Assembly: GCA_016800925.1 (NCBI GenBank)
Contig: JABCPU010000084.1
Span: 141,981 to 205,980, forward strand
DNA: 64,000 nt
Source: Suillus spraguei
Lineage: Eukaryota; Basidiomycota; Agaricomycetes; Boletales; Suillaceae
Reading direction: 5' to 3'
Within the stretch, counting starts at the first letter, position 1. Every line of letters begins with the position of its first letter. The position numbers and the translations under genes are program-made. The notes below the pieces were generated by a model. The model saw only the letters and a program-made list of their open reading frames with translations. It was not told where the DNA came from and made no database searches. Positions 32,803 through 44,045 of this stretch are shown here, one piece after another.

Positions 32803-34425
32803 TCAGCACAGCATAACTCTGCAAGCCGACCAGGCTTGCAAATCACAATTTCTAGATGGGTCGTGCGTATTCTCTGAGCGAGCTATGAGTCGCTTATTGA
32901 AGTCCCAGATGTGTACCGTAGAAGTGATCCCCGGAGGAGAGTGCCTCCACTCTTTGACCAGGTTCAGGAGTACGATCTCGAGGAAGAGTATACGCCATTT
33001 TGCTACCGAACACACTGATTCGGTGACTCGAATGGTGCGGAAAGTATCACGTATACTTGGGTCCCCAGTCTGACCACGGAATATCAACAGGGCATCTGAT
33101 CGTATGGCCTTGGCTGAAAACATGGTCATATTAATGACCATTACTACGGGCCATGAAATGGAAAGAATTTCTAAAACCATGGTTTGTGACTCCGGAGAGG
33201 GTACGTAGCTGGACATTAGATCTGGGCGGCGAGCTACTGCACCGTGGAACGATGGGGAAGCATAAACAGTACAGTATGGCAACGTGGGTACTGACTCTAG
33301 GGATGAGCCAAGGTAGGGTTTCAGAATCGGGAAATACGTGATTCGACGCCGAGGTGAGCTATCAAGGCGTACAAAATTATACGACCTTTTGAGTGGATAA
33401 CAATTGTCAATTGTATGTTTGTCGACTAGATATAAATTTGCACAAAATTGACCTCCAGGTTCACATAAAGCATGCTGCTTATACTAAGCAGTAGAGTTGC
33501 CAAGAGCAGGGTGGACTTACTCTTTCAACGTGTCCTTTCCTCCAATCTATGACTTGTATGAACATGTTGGATGCCATGTTCCGTAAAGTGCGATGGTTCG
33601 TCTAGTTCGTGTAATAGAGCACGACAATACAATCCCCGCAGATTGCGAGCCTACCCACAATACAAACATCGTAGGTGTTCAGTGCAGGAAGTTCACAAGG
33701 ATTTCTGCACTCCAACCAAGTACACGCAGAGTCTGGATGCGGAAGCTGGGATGAAGCCAGCCAAAAGTCGAGCCAAAAGATGAGGTGATCTTGCTGAGCA
33801 TCATCCAGATTAAACACAGAAGGCGATGAGACTGCAACTACAAAATCCTGCAATGGGTCGACGACGACTGATTGCATAACAAAGCCGTGTGGGTATATGT
33901 GCCGCGTGAACAAGTCATGTCTGGGCCACACGTGAGGGAGTTTGGTCTTTTTACTGCAGTCTCGAATCAAAAGACCGTCCAATTTCCATACCGACAAAGT
34001 CCCGCATTTCATGGACGGTGGCTGTAGGAAAGGTTCGTCTGAAGTAACCACATCTTGCAAAACAGTATTGACATAGAAATCGGACCGCCACAGGGATGCC
34101 AAGTTCTTGAGTAAGCACACCTTTGTGGCAACGCCGATAGAGTCTGCGCCCATAGCATCGGTTTCATCGAGGCCTTGGGCATAAAGCTCAAGCTTGTATT
34201 GTATGAGGACTGAATTTTGAGCTGCTTCCCAGATAATTTTGCAGGTCTAACGTGATTCAGAAGCCAGCCTCGCGGAAACAAAAAACACGGGGAAGAGCAG
34301 ACAATTGCACAACGACAAAGGTCCTTGGGGGTAAGGGAGAGTAGAATGTGACATATCAACTCTGTAGGAAGCGACGAGAACACAACCGTCATGGTGATAT
34401 TTTTGAAGCAAGAAAAGGTCCTCAA
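32803..34425 (-). pseudogene. F-box protein gene, probably decayed (copy 2)
   Basis: From ATG 34425 (or the in-frame ATG 11 codons later) the frame gives FSSLPTELICHILLSL, an F-box. A 57-nt intron (about 34310-34250) leads to TCKIIWEAAQNSVLIQYK and LELYAQGLDE. The frame stays open through LLKNLASLWRSDFY to GDCIVVLYYTN, where a stop appears at about 33604. Downstream homologous blocks persist (MFIQVIDWRKG near 33555, IPWSDWGPK near 33075, FGSKMAYTLP near 33000) but with stops between them. At best it makes a truncated F-box protein of about 260 aa. It is about as diverged from copy 1 (21.0-22.8 kb) as expected for an old duplicate; the F-box and the QYKLELYAQG tract are the best preserved parts. 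Confidence 0.65.
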
Positions 34426-34746
34426 CGTGAGTCAAAGCTGGCAAGTACTATCGGTCACTGCGCCCAGTTGCAAGGAGGTTTCGCAGAGTTTGGTGAGCCA
34501 CAGGTACGCTGACGTTTTCGATAGGTGCCAACAACTGACAAGTGACAGGCAATTATCTCAAAGTGACTGTGCAATTAATGCTCACGCTCTCTTGTTTCTC
34601 TCGTCGTATCTCATCGCATATAATGGAACCCAATGATTGCTTGAAAAAATACAGTATACACGTGATATCGTCAGCTTTCGCTGTACATGTCGTCGTCCAG
34701 ATGATTTATTCGCTCGCAGCCTGCTTCTTCTCTCGTGAAAGCCAGC

Positions 34747-35820
34747 CTATCGTCGTGACCAACCTCAGCGGGGACAAAGGAGAACCGAGAAAATATCTTA
34801 CCTCTCATTTTCTGATCGTGAACCTTTTGCCGTTCACGATCCATCGTTTTTTGACGAGCAAGCTCTGCGTCAGCCATGGGTGCCTCTGGATGATGGACGT
34901 GAGTAGTATTCGTTAGTCAACAAGATACCCCGAAAGAGATTTCAAAACACAACGCACCGTTGGGAGCGACCTTCTTGATCTCGTTGAGAGCTGTCTCCGC
35001 TTTCTCGAAAAACCCAAGCTCTCCAAGAGCCTTTGCTTTTCGAAAAAGTGCTTTAGAATTAGCAGCGTTTCTGCCAAGAGCCTACACAATTGAGCGAGAG
35101 AAACTTATGTACGAGTCGGAGGGCGACAAACCTTGTCAGCGGTGTCCACCGCCCGCTTCCAGTTCTCTTGTTTGATATGACAGGCGGACATATTGGCGTA
35201 TACTTTTTCCAGAATTACATCTGCCTGTCGAGCAAAAATCTCCTATTACCTTTATTGATCGACGGACCTCGGGTTCGTACCTCAGTTGTTACATCTTTTG
35301 CACCAGCAGCTTGGTCTACTGCTGAAATAGACGACGGGGACGATGGATCACCCATTCCAAGTGATTTAAGAGTGTTTCTGCAGGATTAAAGGCTCGCAAA
35401 GTATGAACATGAGCTAACATAGTGCACCCGTACTTATCGATGCCGTGAAGATACAGGAGCGTCTTCACGCAGTAGCTACGTCAGAGGTTGTCTGTACATC
35501 ATATAAGTCTCTGGTCATATTCTCACCTCATGGTACGATCGCAATGCTGCACACGATATAAGGATCACCGAATTAAGAATGCACAGGATGCGCCACTCAC
35601 CGCTCTTGACATCTCCTACTTTAAACGCGGCATCACCACTGTCTTTCTTAGAGCGTGCTGTGGCCAACTTTGACTCGACGGTGGACAATTCCGCTTGCGT
35701 AGGTACTTTGACGTTTGTATCACGTAGGCTATCGTGCACGACACCAGGTGAGGATACCGACTCGATGATCTCCGAGGCCTGAGTAGTTGAGATAGAGGTG
35801 TCTGGATTTGACAGTGACAT
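34747..35820 (-). CDS. TPR-repeat cochaperone-like protein
   Basis: Eight exons, read downward: 35820-35601, 35546-35527, 35462-35428, 35377-35281, 35224-35132, 35081-34958, 34885-34802, 34763-34747. They join exactly to about 229 aa. The N-terminus is Ser/Thr-rich. TPR helices follow: KKDSGDAAFKVGDVKSALRSYHE, VYANMSACHIKQENWKRAV, and ALGRNAANSKALFRKAKAL with GELGFFEKAETALNEIKK. The end is basic (MRGWSRR). Three TPR motifs with a capping helix resemble the TPR part of FKBP-type or TTC9-like proteins that bind Hsp90/Hsp70 tails. No prolyl isomerase domain is present. The tiny 20-nt and 35-nt exons are required to keep the first TPR intact. The gene looks functional. Confidence 0.82.
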
Positions 35821-36129
35821 CGATGGGCGAATTGATGGTAGGATAGAGAAATTTAGGACTGGTGATAGTAAGACTTAAGGAAATCAACAGGTACAGGCTG
35901 ACTCTTTGAGCTTTAGTCCCTATCAAGCTCGGGTGCTGCCGAGTCCCGACAAGACGCGAGCGTCACGCAAGTAACTCCTGATCTTGTGTTTCTCGAGTGC
36001 TTGTCTGCTCAGTGTTCTTATGTGCTGACTCGCCAGTTGATGTTTGATTTTATTATCACTAGTATGACTTCCGGGGACACAACTCAGTTGAGCACCGATT
36101 GATTGTACAAACATCATTACAGACAAGTA

Positions 36130-36262
36130 CAGACTATGGAGTTCTTTCAATCCTTCATCCTCCAAGCGCGATCCCCTGGCAGACATACCAGTTCCGCGCT
36201 TCTTCGCATTATCTGGCGCGTTGAGCGTAGTACACACTCGAGATGTTCGTCACTCTTAATAT
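36130..36262 (-). pseudogene. Fragment of a paralogue of the 59.9-60.4 kb gene
   Basis: On the minus strand the end of a frame reads LECVLRSTRQ...RAWRMKD and a stop at 36147. The intact gene at 59858-60358 ends LECVLHSRRR...RVWRMKD. The similarity continues past the stop into both 3' flanks (TGAAAGAA, then CATAGT.TGTAC...TGTCT), showing DNA-level duplication. Only the last 35 or so codons and the 3' flank are recognisable here. Confidence 0.6.
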
Positions 36263-36419
36263 TGCCACTGATCATGTAGTGAATTGCACTAAAATCGATA
36301 TGTTTCGCACTCGTACGTGAGTATTCTAGTAGGCTTCTAAGGTTATATGTATAGCCAGTTGACGATTTTTTTTTCTGTTTCGACTTCTGTCCATTGGGGT
36401 GGTTTACGACACGTGGGAC

Positions 36420-36449
36420 AGTACTATCGTTGGGCCAGAGTTGCAAAAT
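36420..36449 (+). repeat. Left arm of a long inverted repeat
   Basis: Matches the reverse complement of 37072-37108 over 30 bases, apart from a 7-base insertion in the right arm. The arm begins AGTACTATCG and contains GGGCCAGAGTTGC. Confidence 0.75.
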
Positions 36450-37071
36450 GGTGGAGAGTTGCAAAACACCTCATAGCACAAAACACAACACATTCTAAAC
36501 CTCCAACTCTTGGAAATGAGACCTTTTATCATCGATCTATAGTACTGTATTTTTTGTTTCAAAAAGAAAACACGATGAATGCCCTCGGCATCAAAATTAT
36601 CCCCCAAGTCACATGCTTTCATGTAAAACAATCAAGGGAAGTGTAAACCCCAGCCAAAAAAAGTCTCCTTTTTTCCAGGAATCCTTTATACTAGTCCTCA
36701 CCTCCTCCATATTTTTATAACATGATTAGAGCAGAGTTGCTGTTGTTATCGACGATGTAATCACGACCGTCAGAGAATGCTCAAGCGTGATATTCGTGAG
36801 CGGAGTACTAATTCTTATTTTTCAACGCTACTGAGCGTCAAATCATCGGAGTTCAAACGTGCCACCGTGACAGAATGTGACACCTGGCTTTGCAACTCTC
36901 TACTATTTCTAACATTTAGAGTCGGCATCCTTCTGGCAGTATCATTTTTGCATATTTATTTCTTCTGTGAACCGGAGCTCCATTCTGACACGCGTAGTTA
37001 CAGTTCCATATATTTTTCTTATCTTAATGTGTAGCAAAAAATGAGTTATGTTATGAAAATGAGGTCGTCAG

Positions 37072-37108
37072 ATTTTGCAACTCTGGCCCAACGATCGTCG
37101 ATAGTACT
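37072..37108 (-). repeat. Right arm of a long inverted repeat
   Basis: Reverse-complement partner of 36420-36449. The arms are 622 bases apart and the interior codes for nothing recognisable. This would fit a small non-autonomous DNA transposon, but I could not confirm a target-site duplication. Confidence 0.7.
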
Positions 37109-37309
37109 ATCTAGTCTAAAGGACCTCTACGGAGCGAACTTCACAATAAGTATATGCGACTCCTTTGACTTCAAGATGTCGAGCAAATGCTGTCGAGTCA
37201 TTCTTTTAGTTGGTCTCTTTACTGTACACTCCGAAGTATTTTTTTAATGACAATTGTCCCTCACCCTTATCGTTTCAATTCGAATGTCAATGGCACTGAG
37301 TACCGGATT

Positions 37310-37560
37310 TGCTTGGGCTCAGTAAAGTAGCGTGATCAAAGAGCCCTCCAGTCCTGTTAGAGGTACTCAGTTGCTAACCATGGAGTAGCTAGAATGAATG
37401 GGGGTGCTGAGTCCACGGGCGCCACTTGAGGGATCGAGTGCTTCTCTGAGATCCTGGAAACAGTTATCTTCCGGCAATGGCATCAGGAGCGAACAGACTT
37501 CCACCAGGCGTGATCCCCAGCATCGGGGAGAAACCTCTATCCAAAGTTCCCCGAAAGCTC
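37310..37560 (+). repeat. Copy of a repeated block found 3' of DUF6533 genes
   Basis: Contains GATCCTGGAAACAG.TATCTTCC and GCAATGGCA.CAGGAGC. The same words occur on the minus strand at 50960-51200 and in degraded form at 47690-47900. Each of the three copies lies downstream of, and opposite to, a DUF6533 gene. It looks like an eroded coding fragment (HQEQTGFHLLHLDS in the 51-kb copy) that I cannot assign. Confidence 0.6.
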
Positions 37561-38313
37561 TTGTATGACCTATATTTCGTTCGAAACTTAAATGAGTACA
37601 TCAACAAAAAATGGAATGAACGAAAAAAAATTCTCGCGGTCCTTGCAAATCAATCCTATTGAGCATCTCCCGCGCTACACACTACTGTAAGGACTGGATG
37701 TCCTCTGCGCCCAGCCCAACGCTTCAGATCAAACTCTGACGCTCGGACCTTACGACGCGTTCCAGACCGTCCACGTGACCTAGTGATGCGAACAGTGTCA
37801 CACTTCGCATCCGAAAGTCACGCGGATACATTCCACTGCCGTCGTCCAATCCCTGGTCCCTATCCCTTACAACAACTTCGTCATCTCTGTCAACTTTCAG
37901 TCCCTTTCTCTCGTTAATGTTACCCTACTCTCAATTTGCCGTCTCAAAACTAATATTCGACCCTCGCTATTCTACCAAAACCATACTCATTATACCGCCA
38001 CTCATTCAAATCTTCGTACTCTCGTTCCTCTCCGTTCTACTCTACCCTGTCAAGCGCGACGCCACTCTCTTCTGCCTCCGCTCTCATCTAATCGTCTGGC
38101 TCATCCATCGCCGAGGACCCTTAATCATTTTCCGTATATCTAGCTCATGTACACTCTGGTATCAACAGCGAATTTTATCCTAGATTCCCCGCTCAAAAAG
38201 CACCTTAGAAAGTCCTTAGAGTGTCTCGTCTGCTAATCTCTCTCGAAAGTATAGTCCTGTTCGTGTCCTAACTACGTTGATTCGTCCCTTGCCGCTATCG
38301 CCTCTCACCTCTC
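37561..38313. other. Intergenic region
   Basis: Pyrimidine-rich and without a supported gene. The frame 37917-38183 (+) is hydrophobic but of low complexity and antisense-like. Confidence 0.35.
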
Positions 38314-40077
38314 TTATCTCACTCTCGTTCTGTTCTCTTTTCCCCTTCGAACCACCGCAAGCCTTACACTACTGCTAGTTGACACAAGGATGTGCTCCTG
38401 AAAAGCAATTGAAGCCATGGCAGTTGCTGTACCAAAGTTGGCTACAAGCTCTGCGTGATATTCTCGAATACCGAGTATCAGACGTGGTCCCAGCACAAAC
38501 ATCTGCAATTGGAATATCTGAATGAGACCAGCATAAATCTGAGTGTCCAGGGAATATTGGTCCTACAGAAATTATGAACCATGGTCGCATGTAGAGGTCA
38601 GTGACAGATCGGCATACCGCTGAGAGCGTTGGAGAGAATAAACTGATATGGAGGCAAGAGATAACCAAAAAACTAGCACATGCAAAATATCAGCGGAACA
38701 AGAGAATCAGATTCATATTATGAGCTCACATTGCAAAGTAACTAACGTGAGTTTGCATCAACACCATAATGCCTCTTGTTGAATGTTGTTGCAGTTCACA
38801 GAAGTGTTTTACAGCAATCCGGACTGCGAGACACAGTGCGACAACCTCCCATACAGTCCCAAGTATCCAAGTCAGGCCAGTCAGAACTAAGGAATCACCC
38901 GTGTTGTAAATCATGCACTAATAGGTGCCGGAGAGAATGAATTCCTCTGGTACTTGTCAATGAGCCTGATGCACTCCATAATCTCATTCATACAGAAAAC
39001 TCACCCACCGAATCCTGTATCATAAAAATTGCGACCATCACTACACTGGCAATTCTAATCGCCAGAAAGACGACAACGAGAAATATCAGCATCTTTCTAG
39101 ATCGTTGATACATGGCATGTAACCGAGCGATCATGATAACTTGCATGATGTATCAGTCGAGTCAATATCATGGAGGTGTATAGCTCACCACCCAGTATTA
39201 CGTCTATAATGTCGCCCATCCACTCAATTGTATCGTTTATGATAAGGCCTGACAATCCAATAACATTCGTCATCAGCTTTGGAAATTTTCAGGTCCGAAA
39301 CAAACTCACAACTATAGGAGTCGTCATATTGAATCGACGAGTTGCTCAGGAATCTCACTCACCCCTGCATAGTAGTTTAATCGTCTGGGCGAGAATGGAA
39401 AGCGTCAGTGTAGGATGCTCACTGCATCTGTGACTGAAATTGTTGGAACATCCACTGTATGTCGCCTATCACAAGAAAGAAACAGAGTCTATGTGAGGAT
39501 ACATACATAATATGTCGAGCCTGATTATGAGAGATGAATGATAATGATGAGCAACATCAATGACCTAAATTTCCAAACGCACACAACGAATACTATTCCA
39601 CCATAGCGCACCTAGGATATTTTGAAGTCAGCAAAGCTTAGACTTGCTAAGCGTAAACATTGAAACACAACATACATACACTGAAATAGAGAAAGGTCAT
39701 TAAGGACCAACGTTGCCTCTGCCGTGAACAAGTCGTATTTTTACGTCGTTCTTTGCATGTGGGTGTCCGCTCACCCAGATTAGTTCAACCTACATATAAC
39801 ACAATTCTAAGTGAGTTAGCTATCCTAGCATTGGTGTCAACCTACCTCTTGTCCGAACGTCAGTCCTAGAAATACAGTAATGTCAATGATCTTTTCATAC
39901 TCGATCTTGCTCACCCCAATCGTACATTATCCCAACAAAGGCGGCAACTACGAAATGGCTGCAAAGGTCAGTCATGGTCGTTAGGCGGCTAACTCTCCAC
40001 GAACCTTCAAAATAGCTCCCAGTAAGATTCGCACTGATGACTGGCCACCAGCTGGGATCATTCGAGACCAGGGTCAT
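38314..40077 (-). CDS. DUF6533-type seven-helix membrane protein, copy 1
   Basis: Many small exons, read downward from ATG 40077 (MTLVSNDPSWWPVISANLTGSYF). Next come VVAAFVGIMYDWG, LTFGQE, VELIW, and RYGGIVFVV; then MIARLHAMYQRSRKMLIFL near 39130-39070, and near 38830-38720 a run with RIAVKHFCELQQHSTRGI. The last exon carries MFVLGPRLILGIREYHAEL. This is the Agaricomycete DUF6533 pattern: a short N-terminus, YDW...GQEVELIW, seven hydrophobic helices and a cytosolic tail. The usual end of the other copies (STSSSV and a stop) is changed by loss of bases, so the tail reads on for about 16 basic residues to a stop at 38314. It is the only minus-strand copy in the window. Function is unknown. Confidence 0.75.
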
Positions 40078-40588
40078 ATTATCAGAGGAATAATGGAAGT
40101 GGGTAGGCACGGGAACTTAAAAGGATCGCATTTGTGCTTGATATGGTGCCATCCAGCGCCTGATGCCTGTATGTGGCAGAAACAAAATCATAGCTTTCTG
40201 TATTTATCATGGCTACAATCTCGGACTCCTTGATGGATTCACTAATGGTTGTTAGCTGACTGGTATCACCACATCAAATACACCAGAGTGTGCAAATGAA
40301 ACAGCTGATCATATATGTTTGCGGTAGGACGGCATTCACGACTTACTATGAGTAACGATCAAGCTAGCGCTGCAGCGCTGATAAATGTGCGCGAATAAAA
40401 GCGAGGTTATATCTATTTCACCTCACAGCTGTGCCAGACGTGGAGCTAATGTCAAAGTTCAGAAGCAAACGTATCAAGCTTATTTGTAGGTATTTGGCTC
40501 AGTTAACTAGCTCGACGTTCGCGACATCCCCCGCACAGTTGAACTCTACTCACCCAGTGGAAATTACACCAAAACAAACAGAAACGCG
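40078..40588. other. Divergent spacer
   Basis: Upstream of DUF6533 copy 1 (-) and of the small plus-strand gene at 40589. The leader of the latter starts around 40500. No elements identified. Confidence 0.35.
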
Positions 40589-40897
40589 ATGGCACTCCTC
40601 GGTACGATCGCTGGTTTCTCATTATTCGGTCTTGCAGCGCGTTTTGGGCAGCTCGCAATAAAAAAGAGAAATCTCATGGAGAGTGCGTGACCTCATTACA
40701 GCGTTCATTGTGTCACAGGTATAATACTGATACTGACGTCTTGAGCAGACCTCGGCGGACACGCATTGTCAATGGGCGTTTTTGGTTATGCTGGATATTG
40801 GGCATATCGGTGGGACGAACGTGCGGCGGTTATGCTTGCGCAGAAGCGTGCGGAGATTACTGAACGGAGAGAACGGAAGTTGGCTCATGCTGCGTGA
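40589..40897 (+). CDS. Small mitochondrial membrane protein, complex I accessory subunit-like (NUXM-like)
   Basis: Two exons (40589-40682, 40749-40897) give 80 aa. There is an N-terminal hydrophobic helix (GTIAGFSLFGLAARFGQL), a basic turn (KKRNL), then GGHALSMGVFGYAGYWAYRWDERAA and a charged helix with KRAEITERRERK. The two-helix layout and the GGHA...GYWAY.WDERA core resemble small fungal accessory subunits of NADH:ubiquinone oxidoreductase annotated NUXM or 14 kDa. That is recall from family pattern, so the function is tentative. It is a single-copy, housekeeping-like gene with clean splice sites, sitting between duplicated regions. Confidence 0.6.
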
Positions 40898-41266
40898 TTT
40901 ATTTAGATTTTTCGGTGCAGAGGTGAGTTCGTTATTCTTGATTTTTTTGTTGTTGTGATAATAGGCTGAATTATGGCTTGAAGGTTGATCATGTGTAGTG
41001 CAGTGAGATACCAGCCTCATTAATGGAGCATACTGTGTATATTAAGTATTGTTCGACACTGCGCTGAACGTTGAACGTTGTGATTATTGAGCAATGTCAT
41101 CTTCCACATCGGAATGCTACGACAGAACTTCTGGCCTCATGTTTATCATACACCCACTTTACGCCACAAAATACATACTTCGAGCCAACCATTTTGCCCG
41201 ATTGAACATTCGATGATGAATCTGATATTTTCCAGTCTGTAGTGGGGACCAGTGGGGTAACGGTAA

Positions 41267-41452
41267 CTATATATATTTACATTGTTCCTCCAGTCCCTTC
41301 AGGTGCCCATATGCTTCCTCTGCCTCCAGTAACGAGTTTTCACGGCGCCGAGGAACACGTGTTAGAGCATGCTCGGGTCGGCTCACCACAAATCTGTTCT
41401 TGCTGCTTCCATCGAACTTGAGAAGTGAATTTTTGTCGTAGCGCCAAGGCAT
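41267..41452 (-). CDS. Hypothetical ORF, possibly a terminal exon
   Basis: About 61 codons, charged (NSLLEAEEAYGHLKGLEEQ), ending at 41267. It might be the last exon of a gene whose upstream part lies at 41621-41836 on the same strand (SKPVALILEVTVDLLSIQRDQF). I could not join the two confidently and recognise no family. Confidence 0.25.
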   Translation of the reverse strand: MPWRYDKNSLLKFDGSSKNRFVVSRPEHALTRVPRRRENSLLEAEEAYGHLKGLEEQCKYI

Positions 41453-41993
41453 GGGATCCCAGAGTCGTATGTACTTCTGTCACTTGTCACAACATATGAA
41501 GAACACGTGTGCTGAGGTCGAGTCTTGATGAGTTTATGCTCCGCTGCTTCTAATGGTTCTTACCCCAATCTATGGTGCTCTAGGCCTTCTTCAACCCCTC
41601 TAAGCCTTCTGATTTGGGGATCACACACTATGCTCATGAGTCATAATAATGGTGGGGTACAAACGTAAAGTGACTCCGATATCTGCCTTCAATCGCCTCT
41701 CCGCAGTACCTACAAATTGGTCTCGCTGTATAGATAGAAGGTCGACGGTGACCTCAAGGATAAGTGCCACCGGTTTGGAAAAATTCAAGTACGTATGGGA
41801 AGTCTTCTTGATTTCATACATACGACTACGCGCCACGACGCGATGATCTGCTTCGGTCGGAGTTGTCGGACCTAGTAATATGGTTGATTATGTAATGTTG
41901 TGCCTCATGGTCTTGTTTCTTCCCCGGACTACGACGACGACCAGGACATTTCAAGATTGTCGGTGCCATTCGACGCGTTTCCTAATAAATACG

Positions 41994-44045
41994 ATGCCAG
42001 TCACTCATTTGATGCCTGCTCAAGTTTCCCCGCTCTCTCTCATCATCCCCCGTCCACATATTCCTTCCGTTATCAGATCGCGTCTTTCAACAAGTTCTTT
42101 CGTTTCTTCTGCTCCACGGACTCCTTCTCGTAGTCCAGTCGCGTCTCATATTTTCATTTCGCCCCCGGCTCCAAATAGGAACAGTTGTGATTCATGGAAT
42201 AGCTCAAACTACGATTTTGACGACCCTAGCGTAGAGTGGAAGGAGGATGAGGTTAGATTACTTGGCAGGGTGGGTCTAATTTCGATTTTCGTCTTGTTGA
42301 CCTAAAATCCTCGATAGACCTTGGATGCGCTACCTTCTCATCTTATCACGCCTTTCAACGGCTCAATTCCACCTCCGAACCTTCTTGACAAGATTGCTCG
42401 CGGTATCACCGCTGCTAAAGGCCCAAATGACTGGCCCCATTCCGTCACTGCGACGCGTGCTAAATTGCTCGACCTGGCCCGCGCAAGAGCAAAGGAGGAG
42501 CGGAGGAACTCCATTATTGACGAGGACGTCATCTTTCTCAGTGGCAATGTGCATCGTCCGGCAGATTTGAGCAAATGTGTTGAGCGTAATGAGAATTCAC
42601 TAGACGTACTCCAACCTACCACGAACACTTCCAAGCGCCACCCACTATACAGGCAGTCCAGCATGGATTTCATGACCGACGCAAAGGCTGACCATAAGGA
42701 GAGTATTTCTCGGTAAGTCCTTTCCTCCGTCCTATCCCCTTATCTGATTATACGCAGCCTTTCGCACCGTTTACAACGACACGAGCACACTTTCCACCAC
42801 CCGTACTTGCGTCCTGCTCACTTGCGTCGTCCAACGGAGCATTCCCTTACTCCGTCGACACCCAGTTCATCAACACTCAATGCCTCTCAGAGCAATATAC
42901 GAAAATCCACTGCATCTTCAAATTCGAATTCCACCTTCGGCACTCCTGTTTCTACATCGGCGCCTCTGCGTCCGTCTTCCCTGCGCAGATCGTCCACGTT
43001 GACCCTCGCAAGCTCCTGTGACATGCGCGTGGATCCAAAAGGTGACGACGAGAATCTTTTCAAAACTGCCGAATTTCGTCGTAGTGGAGGGTATCCCGAT
43101 GCAGCTATCGTTGGTGTAAAGGTCAAGAAAGTCCCTACGCAGCCTGCTACTCCAAGGACACCGTCAGTGAAGAACGTCAAAACGCCATATTCAAAAACAC
43201 AACCTAAAGTCCCTGCTCTATCCGTAATTTCCCCGCCAAGGACACCTCCATCCAAATCTCGAGTACTACCCACCACCGCAATCAAAGCAGCCACACCCAT
43301 CAAGCAGCCTAAATTCCGTAAGGGACACATGCCTTCCCTATCCGTCTCCTCCGACGAGGAGGAGAAAGCACGTTCTCAACGTGCGAAGAAGCCCCGTACG
43401 AGGGAACCTTCGTGGTCGTTAACCGCGTCCTCAGATACATATGCACAACAGACCCTGCCAGTTTTGGCACCAACGCAAATTACTACTATATCATCTGTGC
43501 ACAAGGATCAGGCTAAGAAACGCGAGTCGGGACGCAAGGCCTTTTCACTCCCCACGGCTTCCTCTAGTTCGTCGGATAATGACAACGAACTCTCGACATC
43601 GAGTGTGGAAACTGCTGCAACAACCGTCTCGCTCTCTACACCTGCCTTACCCGTATCCGTGCCGAAGGCAAAACCCAAGCCAAAGGAGAAGGAGGAACCG
43701 GAGATGATGACAAAGCCAAAGCCCATCCGCCGCAACCTCATGCGAAACCCTTCGATGTTTGGTCCTGAACTCCCGTGTCCACAAGCGACACCATCGCCTC
43801 CGTCACGTATCCCGCTGTCGTCTCCCATTGCATCTCCTCTTGCGATATCCCTTGCGTCTCCCGTGACTGCATCCCCGAGTTCGCCATCCCCGAGTACACC
43901 TGCTACGCTCGCTATCCAGATGCGTCCACGCACGCTTCGCCGTGCTGCGCGTAGGATCTCGTTTGGGAGTTTGAGGGCTGCGAGTCCTGTTTTACCTGGC
44001 GAGAGTGGGATGGCTGCGCTTGGGAGTGCGTTTCAACTTGCTTGA
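41994..44045 (+). CDS. Long Ser/Thr/Pro-rich conserved fungal protein of unknown function
   Basis: Three exons (41994-42269, 42318-42712, 42758-44045) give about 652 aa. A conserved-looking N-terminal module contains VEWKEDEVRLLGR, TLDALPSHLITPF and LLDKIARGITAAKGPNDWPHS, followed by ATRAKLLDLARARAKEE. The remaining 430 residues are disordered: Ser/Thr/Pro runs, many TP/SP sites (PATPRTPSVKN, ISPPRTPPSK), basic patches (KAKPKPKEK) and a basic end (RPRTLRRAARRISFG). This fits a phosphorylated regulatory or cytoskeletal/nuclear scaffold protein, but no enzyme domain is visible. The start is uncertain; the frame stays open to 41880. The coding bias of the long exon is clear. Confidence 0.75.

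Noticed and set aside
42887..43933. Long minus-strand frames (147 and 141 codons) opposite the Ser/Thr-rich gene
   Set aside because: They are antisense shadows of a long, biased coding exon; no motif and no splice context of their own.
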